Below, one piece after another: positions 57,494 through 64,000 of a stretch of 64,000 bases of DNA (position 1 is its first letter; every line of letters starts with the position of its first letter). The stretch is taken from positions 682,001 to 746,000 of the forward strand of contig NC_030997.1 in assembly GCF_000149955.1 (NCBI RefSeq), given 5' to 3'. Position numbers and translations under genes: made by a program. This stretch comes from Fusarium oxysporum f. sp. lycopersici 4287. Lineage: Eukaryota; Ascomycota; Sordariomycetes; Hypocreales; Nectriaceae. The notes under the pieces were generated by a model that did no database searches, was not told where the DNA came from, and worked only from the letters and a program-made list of their open reading frames with translations.

Positions 57494-58501
57494 ATGGGTC
57501 GCGAGCAAATGCAGGCTCGCCTCAAGGAGCTAGAGACAGAGAAGTCTGTTCTCGAATGGGCTCTTGAAGCTAGTCTTCACGAGAAAGACGTCGACTTTGA
57601 CGATGAGCACAGCAAGTCCGGCTATTTGTCTACCTACACTATGGCGGACTACCCAGCCTCAGACGCTGAAGGACATGCCGCCCCGGCTCAAATTTATCTG
57701 GCTGGGTCTATCACTGATACTGAGTCCTCTGCCTCGCTCCACAGCGCTAAGCAGTCCGTCTACTCGGGCACCTCTACTATGGCTCGTATACAATTCTCTC
57801 CCACCATGCAGGTTCCCCAGGATATTCATTCGGACCCTGCATCTTACTGCTACGATGGTACTGGTATGTCTGAAGACGGCTGCGAAGATGAGGAGACTAT
57901 CCGCGGCTCAACTACCTGCAAAGGAAAGGAAAAGGAGGTTTCTGAGAACAACAATGCCACTGACCCTAACTCCCCTCTCAACGTCACCAACCCTCACCCG
58001 ACTCTTTCTATCTCAACCAAGTTTCTTCAGAAGGCTATCTTCGACAGCCGCAAGCCCGGAACTCCCTTCGTCCGTTCCATCATCCACCGCGACCGTGTCG
58101 ACGGCAAGGAAATTACCTTCAAATGGCCCGAGAGCATTTTCGGATGCGATTATACTGAGTGGAAGTGGATTCCCTTCCTTGTCTTTGGCCCTGCTGCTCA
58201 GCTTGTCTCGACCAACATTGCTGAGGGCGACATTGAGATCATCTGCATGAAGGACACTCACTTCACCAGCATGATTCAGAACAACAAGGACATGTTCGAG
58301 GAGCCTGGGAGTCTTGCTGCTAAGTCTGTTCTTCATGATGAGCTCAAGCCTGTCTTCAATGGTCCCGAGTCTTGGGGCTTCCGCGTCTTGGTCTGGCGCC
58401 TTCACTCTTCCAAGAAGACCTTCTACATGGATCGTGAGGGTCATCCTATCCCTGGCCGGGCTGGTACTCTGCCTTGGGATGAGGCTGAGGCCAAGAACTG
58501 A
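57494..58501 (+). CDS. Unknown single-exon protein, 335 residues
   Basis: No family recognised. It begins with a charged helix (QARLKELETEKSVLEWALEA), probably a short coiled coil, then about 150 Ser/Thr/Glu-rich residues with low complexity. The C-terminal half is a compact domain with FLQKAIFDSRKPGTPFVRSI, FKWPESIFGCDYTEWKWIPF, EIICMKDTHFTSMIQ and GFRVLVWRLHSSKKTFYMD. No signal peptide or membrane helix. Codon use is strong in C-ending codons, as in expressed genes. The frame is intact, and the C-terminal domain is likely to be conserved. Confidence 0.75.
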   Translation: MGREQMQARLKELETEKSVLEWALEASLHEKDVDFDDEHSKSGYLSTYTMADYPASDAEGHAAPAQIYLAGSITDTESSASLHSAKQSVYSGTSTMARIQFSPTMQVPQDIHSDPASYCYDGTGMSEDGCEDEETIRGSTTCKGKEKEVSENNNATDPNSPLNVTNPHPTLSISTKFLQKAIFDSRKPGTPFVRSIIHRDRVDGKEITFKWPESIFGCDYTEWKWIPFLVFGPAAQLVSTNIAEGDIEIICMKDTHFTSMIQNNKDMFEEPGSLAAKSVLHDELKPVFNGPESWGFRVLVWRLHSSKKTFYMDREGHPIPGRAGTLPWDEAEAKN

Positions 58502-59487
58502 AGGTGGATGTGAAAGGTGAGGAGTGCTCGAAGGTCTGGAGGTTTTAGCGTGGACAGGCTTTAGGTTGTGATTTCGTGTACGTTTTTTCCACCAGCAGGC
58601 ATTCACTTTGGACTTGAGAGTGGTTAGAGAACGCGGGAATGGATTGGAGTATGAGAGAGGCTGAGATCATGATAGAGATGCAGAAAATGAATGTAGAAAA
58701 TGGGAGAATAATGTCACTAAGACATCTTGGATTACTGGACCAGTTAGGGACCAATCTATTCTTCAGACAGCCAGAATATTCATTGCTAGTGAAGTTGTGA
58801 ATGACTATAAACTATGCAGAATTTCTCTTCGTTTTTATAAGAGCAAACCCTGATTGTATCACGGAATACTTTGTCCCCCCCCCCGGCTTCTATCATGAAA
58901 CTCGCCTTTTCAATAATCCACAATTTTCCACAAACCCTACCATATGTAAGTTCAGAACAAGTAAGCAGTTCGGCATTCATCGTGACGTCAAAGAAATAGC
59001 TCAATCTTCCGATGATGAGCATGGGTCGTTTGCGGGGTAGCGCGGGGTCCGGGGATGATACTCACTTCGTATGTCCAAGGTCGTAACGACAATAGATGCA
59101 GCAGGACTTTCGTGCATTGTCAAACGACGATCCCGGGTAAATAGCAAAGTAGTATGTACAACGTGACTCGTCGAGTCGCTTTAGCGCCCAAGATTGCCAG
59201 GGCACGATATCCGCACGAATACCCTACATGCCGATCGCTGTTCACGGACTTCGTATCACGGCCCGTTTCGGTCCGGTTGTACGCTTCCTGCCTGTGAACA
59301 TCAACGTTACAATATACGAGGTTGCAATGAGCTTGTTGATCATTTGTTTTGCCTGTGCCTATGGAGTGTTAATGGCTGAATGGGGAGGTTTAAAAGAGGG
59401 TTTGGTGGTCACTCAACCACAAGAATCGTTGGCTGTTTGTTCAAGACTTCTTTGTAACCTGTTGATAAAGGCCGTAGGGACAAGCTC
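58502..59487. other. Intergenic with fucosidase promoter
   Basis: No gene. The end has a TTTAAAAG about 95 bp before the fucosidase ATG as a possible TATA-like element. The frame 59228-59491 is not credible. Confidence 0.6.
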
Positions 59488-61317
59488 ATGATGACTCTGT
59501 CTACCAAGTTGACCGCAGTTGTAGCTGCTGCCGGCGCCTTGTTTCCCATCAACGCTGCTGCTCAAGCTTCAGGCCCATACGAAGCAACATGGGAGTCAAC
59601 CGACAAGCACAACGCCTCACCTGAATGGTTTCGTGACGCCAAATTCGGTGTTTACTGGCACTGGGGAGCCTTCACAACCCCTCAGTATGCCAGTGAATGG
59701 TATCCACGCAACATGTATGAGCCAGGCTCAGACCAACGCAAACACCATACCGAGACTTACGGACCACCCGAGGAATGGGGCTACGCCAATTTCATCAATG
59801 GTGCTGATGATCTCAAAGGGAACTTTGTCCAGTTCAAGCCTGTTCTTAGCTCAAAGGGCGGCGAGTTCGATCCCGAGGCTATCATCAAAGCTGTCAAGGC
59901 GTCAGGTGCAAAGTTCGCTGGCCCAGTTGGCGAGCATCACGATGGGTACTCTATGTGGGACAGCAAGGTCAATGAGTGGAACTCTGTCAAGCGAGGTCCC
60001 AAACTAGACTTGGTCAAGCTATGGGCGGATCTTGTGCGCAAGAACGGCATGAAGCTCGTAGTTGCCATGCATCAAGCCTACAACTACAACGGCTTCTATG
60101 AATGGGCGCCAAAGACCAACGACACGAGCTTGAAGAAATTACTGGGGCAACTCTCACGCGACGAATCAGACCAGCTATGGTTTGACAAGCATAGAGAGAT
60201 GCTGGACCACGTGCAGCCTGACATCATCTGGAACGACTTCTCACTCGACAGTCCTGGCTACTGTGCTGATTTTGATGGCCCATGTGCTGTTGCTGAGAAG
60301 AAACGGTTGGAGTTTCTCGCGTACTACTTCAATCGTGCTGTTCAGTGGAACAAAGAGGTCGTTACGACACATAAGCATTTTGACGTGGGATTTCGCGACA
60401 CGTCCACCGTCAGTGATTATGAGCGTGGTGGACCAGCCAACATTACCCGCCCTTACTGGTTGACAGATGATGCGATCAGTGCTTCAAGCTGGAGCTATAC
60501 AGTCGGCATCAAGTATTATTCCTCCAAGGCCATGGTCCACTCGCTGCTTGACCGTGTCAGCAAGAATGGCAACATGCTGCTCAACATTTCGCCAACTGCA
60601 GTCGGTGTTTTGCCTGACGAGCAGCTCAAGGTCTTGCAGGATATCGGAGACTTCCTTGGGCGCTATGGAGAGTCTGTCTTTAGTACACGCGCTTGGGATA
60701 TTTATGGCGAAGGGCCTAACCAAGTCACTGGTGGTTCTTTCACAGCACCTTTGCAGGGCAACAGCAGTGACATTCGCTTCACACGCAACAAGGATGCTGA
60801 CGTTCTCTACGCCACGGTTCTTGGCTGGCCCGACGATAAACACGTCTCTATCAGCAGTCTTGGCTCCGATGCCTTGGTTGACCTCAAGAACCTGAAGTCT
60901 GTTGAGCTTCTCGGCGACAAGCCTGGCGAATACGAAAAGGTCTCGGATTGGAAGCAGTCCAAGGATGCTCTAGAGATTTCGCTGCCAGCTCAACCAGCCG
61001 AGTCACTCGCCTATGTCCTCAAGTTGACCTTTGATGGTGGAATCCCCGTCCCCCAGCCCAGGATTGGTGCCTCTGTGTTCTCTGCTACTAGTGCGACCGG
61101 CCCGGGTGTTAGCCTTGGGCTCGGTGACTTCAACGAAGAATTCTTGACCGAGGCTGGGCTGAAGCCTGACTCTATTCGTTTCATCCGTGTTTCTTCTGGT
61201 ACTAAGTTAACTGTGTATTCTGCGGGCGATTTGTCTGGTGATGGCAAGGAGCTCGATGCAGGCGAACACAAGGTTGAGGAGGGGTCTGTGGGATCGATTG
61301 CGATCTCCAAGGCTTGA
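59488..61317 (+). CDS. Secreted alpha-L-fucosidase (GH29) with C-terminal beta-gamma-crystallin-like domain
   Basis: Single exon, 609 residues; two ATGs in a row (59488 and 59491). Signal peptide through about residue 26 (TAVVAAAGALFPINAAAQA). GH29 catalytic core: SPEWFRDAKFGVYWHWGAFT, the active-site HHDGYSMWDS and the nucleophile region PDIIWNDFSLDS, in which Asp250 fits the GH29 nucleophile. NISPTAVGVLP is the usual end of the barrel. After a beta domain the last 85 residues (about 525-609) have a double-Greek-key-like pattern: GVSLGLGDFNEEFLTEAG, SIRFIRVSSGTKLTVYSAGD, GKELDAGEHKV and SVGSIAISKA. This resembles a beta-gamma-crystallin-like module. The enzyme releases terminal fucose from plant or host glycans outside the cell. 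Confidence 0.92.
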   Translation: MMTLSTKLTAVVAAAGALFPINAAAQASGPYEATWESTDKHNASPEWFRDAKFGVYWHWGAFTTPQYASEWYPRNMYEPGSDQRKHHTETYGPPEEWGYANFINGADDLKGNFVQFKPVLSSKGGEFDPEAIIKAVKASGAKFAGPVGEHHDGYSMWDSKVNEWNSVKRGPKLDLVKLWADLVRKNGMKLVVAMHQAYNYNGFYEWAPKTNDTSLKKLLGQLSRDESDQLWFDKHREMLDHVQPDIIWNDFSLDSPGYCADFDGPCAVAEKKRLEFLAYYFNRAVQWNKEVVTTHKHFDVGFRDTSTVSDYERGGPANITRPYWLTDDAISASSWSYTVGIKYYSSKAMVHSLLDRVSKNGNMLLNISPTAVGVLPDEQLKVLQDIGDFLGRYGESVFSTRAWDIYGEGPNQVTGGSFTAPLQGNSSDIRFTRNKDADVLYATVLGWPDDKHVSISSLGSDALVDLKNLKSVELLGDKPGEYEKVSDWKQSKDALEISLPAQPAESLAYVLKLTFDGGIPVPQPRIGASVFSATSATGPGVSLGLGDFNEEFLTEAGLKPDSIRFIRVSSGTKLTVYSAGDLSGDGKELDAGEHKVEEGSVGSIAISKA

Positions 61318-61570
61318 GAGAAGAATGGCAAAGACCTGGCAGTGCATAGCTAAAAAAAATTTGTATGAGGTTTAATTATAAATCAAATCATCCACTTCAA
61401 ATTGAACTACGCGATTTAGTGTAGTGATTATGTTCAGCGAGACACCCTATTGTGCAGCGACATAACACCGTCTAAGCAGCCGGAGATAGACACTGGCTGG
61501 TCTATCAAGCGAACAAGAGGCAAAAAGAACAATGCCATAAAAGCAGTTTCAAGAAAAAGATAAATCCAAT
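61318..61570. other. Intergenic between fucosidase and tRNA-Ser
   Basis: 3' flank of the fucosidase gene; no gene. Confidence 0.7.
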
Positions 61571-61652
61571 CGACGCAGGCCTGATTCGAACAGACGCCTC
61601 CGAGGAGAATAGATTTCTAGTCTATCGCATTAGACCACTCTGCCACTGCGCC
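61571..61652 (-). tRNA. tRNA-Ser (AGA)
   Basis: The minus-strand acceptor GGCGCAG pairs with CTGCGTC; a G follows as discriminator. The D-arm is GTGGCAGAGTGGTCTAATGC. The anticodon AGA follows U33 and is followed by AA. A long variable arm CTCCTCGGAG marks serine tRNA, and the T-arm is TCTGTTCGAATCAGG. No intron is needed. Confidence 0.92.
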
Positions 61653-61792
61653 TCACCTGATTAGATAAGGACATCTTGACAAAGATTAGCTTATGAAGGT
61701 ATGGCAAAGCCCGGGTCAACTGAATGAAAAACAAATGAATTACTCGAAAGGACACTGAAGTGTCCACCTGCCTCCTTGTAAACAATCTGAAT

Positions 61793-63009
61793 CTAGAAAC
61801 ACGAGATAATGCTGGCAAGATGAGCCTCTACCCAGAAGTCGCTCAAGCTAGCCAGATCCTGCACACCCAAAATTGCCAAAGCCTGACGCTTTTCCAACTG
61901 CATTACCGACACATTCTTTCTGAAAGACCCCGGGACGAAACCTGGCTGTCCACTCACGCCCATCATCTCCAAGGCCATAGGTGAACTTCCATGTGTCAGG
62001 TAGTAGTGCGCAGCCTTTGATCTCCTTCAATGAGTGACCAAACGAGCGGGTTGATAGGTCAAGACACATAACTTGGTTGACTGATAGATACCAACTCCGT
62101 AGGAGCACCTGCTTGCGTTTCATACAGGATCTCCTACTGCCTGAGGTTCTAGGCCATTTGGGGATTTCAAACCGAGGCGACATCACTTTACCCTTTGTGA
62201 ATGGGTCGGACGCCCTTCACTCCATGGATAGCCTTAACTTGCGCTACTTGTTCGTTGGACAAATCGGCCCCCCATTTCCATTTGTGTAATTTGCCATCTA
62301 AAAAACTAATAATTGGACCGTAATTATGACCTCCAAGGAGTCTTGCGAGAGAAGCGCCTGAGTCGGCACACTGTTCTTGGTTTTCACGGTCAAGAGGATC
62401 AATCACGTACCCCCCTGCCACGTATCTGCGGTTCAGATTGTAGAGCTTGGGCTGCACGGACTTGACACCGTCGAGGCTCTCAGCTTGAGATACTTGGTCC
62501 CTGGATAAGTCAGCCTCTCACATATAAGTACTCCCCCTGACCAACCATCTGTGCCTCAATCTGGGTTCCAAATTGTAGGTTAAGGGAACTATTAGTCGCA
62601 TTGAATTTTTCTTGATTCCAAGATCAATCGACAAAATGATGTATCTTGCCTTGTCCAGGTCTTCTTGTTGCTGTAAGATTGCAGTGTCGTAAGTTGCAGG
62701 CTCTATCCGTACAGCACGCTCGAAATCAGGGCGTCGTCGGATGACTGAAATTCCACTGTTGGACGCCCTTATCGTATTTGAAATTATATGCTCATCAATC
62801 TCTACCTAGGGAGAAAGATCATTGCTCATAAGAGCATTCTGGATGAGATCGACGTTCGTATTGGCATTAGGACTCAAGCGGAGGAATACAGTGTAGAGCA
62901 ATCCACCACGATCAGAAGGGCTAGAAATGGTGTCATTCGTGTCAGCGGTGTTTGATACTGAACAGAGTACCAAACTCAACCACGGAAAGAGAAGAATGTG
63001 CAGAAACAT
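61793..63009 (-). pseudogene. Secreted protein remnant with inhibitor-I9-like repeats
   Basis: ATG 63009 opens a signal peptide (MFLHILLFPWLSLVLCSV). The frame runs to an in-frame TAG near 62811, but carries on after it (DEHIISNTIRASNSGISVIR, DLGIKKNSMRLIVP). After another frame change come two short repeats: LSRDQVSQAESLDGVKSVQP (about 62460-62500) and LSNEQVAQVKAIHGVKGVRP (about 62190-62250). Both follow the beta-alpha-beta rhythm of subtilisin propeptide/inhibitor I9 domains. Frames further down (61793-62190) have a few readable pieces but no S8 active-site motif. I take it as a damaged gene with tandem I9-like domains; some breaks might be introns. Confidence 0.45.
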
Positions 63010-64000
63010 GGTAAAGGATGAGTTTTGCCAGCTTGTACTTCTTGTGTGATAGCAGAAAAATGATTTAATCATAGCAACGCTTTAGAACTCTTATATGGGC
63101 GGCTGCCAAATATTACGGTCTTACCTGGCTTCGTCTGACATGGTCTTAAGTCAGTTCAAGATGAGCTGTGGTGCCTCGGTAGTTGTGAAAGTGATAAGCG
63201 AAGTGGATGGAACGAACCACCAGCTAATCTTGTACCAAGGGCGCTCGTTATTTATGCTCCCCCATGCACAGAGATTGCAAAGTTTAATTCGCCATCGGAC
63301 GCTTCTGGGACAAACAATTAGAGGTCACACGAATAGAATTGGTGACTGAAGCTTATGTACCACTCACCGCGACATGCGTCATGGACTCATGGCCGTTCCC
63401 AGTTTCCAAGCAATCAGCAAGTACAGTATAAGCACTGCAGAATGGCATTCAATAAGATATAGTAGTTTGGCTAGATTAAAAAAAAGTGCTTAGCAAAATT
63501 GCCAATTCGTGTTCAAATTGCTATTGTCCGGCCGAGGGCTCGAGTTTCTGGGCGATGGAGACGAATAATATAGAATCTCACTAAATAAATTTTAAAATAA
63601 TAGAGGGAGCTCATCGCCGATAAGTGCTAGACCAATAGAGTTAGCCACAAAGAGTCTCTTGTCATCTGTACCATGTACCATCATACAGAGTCCATACACG
63701 GCCAAATGATATATCGGCAGTCCTAGGTTGGGACTTGATACCTTTCTTTGCAACAGTTGTCTGTATTATTTGGTAGTGCAAAATATTTTATTTTCTAATG
63801 TCGACTTCTGGGAGGTCTTGCTACTTTCTTTCCTCTCATCGGCACAAAGACTGGCAGGCTCAATGTCAGGAGTTGAGTTCAAAGCACCAATGAATAAAAC
63901 AGGGAGGACATACTTTGTGAGAACGGTTTAAAAGTTCTTCCACGTAGGTTGTCGTTTGGAAATCCAGACGCCTTATGTGAGAACAATTTGCCATGGAATG
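63010..64000. other. Intergenic to window end, no gene seen
   Basis: AT-rich, with stops in all frames. The frame 63095-63349 lacks features; a gene just beyond the window cannot be excluded. Confidence 0.6.

Overview
This 64-kb window is nuclear DNA of a filamentous ascomycete. Genes are spaced by 0.1-2 kb on both strands. Most are cut by 40-60 bp spliceosomal introns with GTRNGT donors and CTAAC/CTGAC branch sites. The families are typical of Hypocreales (Fusarium-like): pectin lyase with a CBM1, PTH11/SAT4-like rhodopsin-domain protein, RTA1-like proteins, Zn2Cys6 factors, UNC93-like protein, GH29 fucosidase and secreted M14 carboxypeptidase. Genus is inferred from family content and style, not from a marker gene. 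Three intron-containing tRNA genes (Gly-GCC, Tyr-GTA) or intronless (Ser-AGA) punctuate it. I could reconstruct most exon structures to a length divisible by three.

Layout. 1-10 kb: CBM1-bearing pectin lyase, then three small genes with broken frames (rhodopsin-domain protein, P-loop kinase, unknown), then an intact cyclase (kynurenine-formamidase-like). 10-17.6 kb: anion:cation-symporter-type MFS transporter, Ser/Thr-rich secreted protein, type-B carboxylesterase and an unknown conserved-looking gene. 18.4-22.8 kb: two ends of one F-box-like Fusarium-type family gene lie on either side of about 3 kb of AT-rich, gene-poor DNA. 23-27.7 kb: mARC-like MOSC protein, tRNA-Gly, FAD amine-oxidase-like enzyme, DUF4267-like membrane protein. 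29.6-34.3 kb: a three-exon, 89-residue, four-cysteine secreted protein, a coiled-coil protein with one frame break, and a sugar-porter-like MFS transporter.

35-41.5 kb is the most interesting part: two copies of a divergent gene pair, RTA1-like membrane protein and Zn2Cys6 factor, with conserved intron positions. The intergenic DNA of both pairs carries repeats of the same short motif (CTCGTTTA); in the first pair four copies follow at exactly 11-bp spacing. This looks like two paralogous regulator/effector modules with their own operator arrays. Next to it (41.6-43.6 kb) an arsenite-methyltransferase gene is divergent from a bZIP gene across 341 bp that contain a perfect 10-bp inverted repeat.

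44.7-53.5 kb: ten-exon UNC93-like protein, secreted zinc carboxypeptidase, Zn2Cys6 factor and amino-acid permease, which could act together in use of external peptides. 54-64 kb: a protein with a fungal ubiquitin-like domain and polyproline tract, an unknown single-exon gene, a GH29 fucosidase with a beta-gamma-crystallin-like tail, tRNA-Ser and a damaged secreted gene with I9-propeptide-like repeats.

Roughly eight genes have frame interruptions, several located at homopolymer runs; these may be real decay or assembly error. I saw no CRISPR array, rRNA, PKS/NRPS gene or intact transposase.
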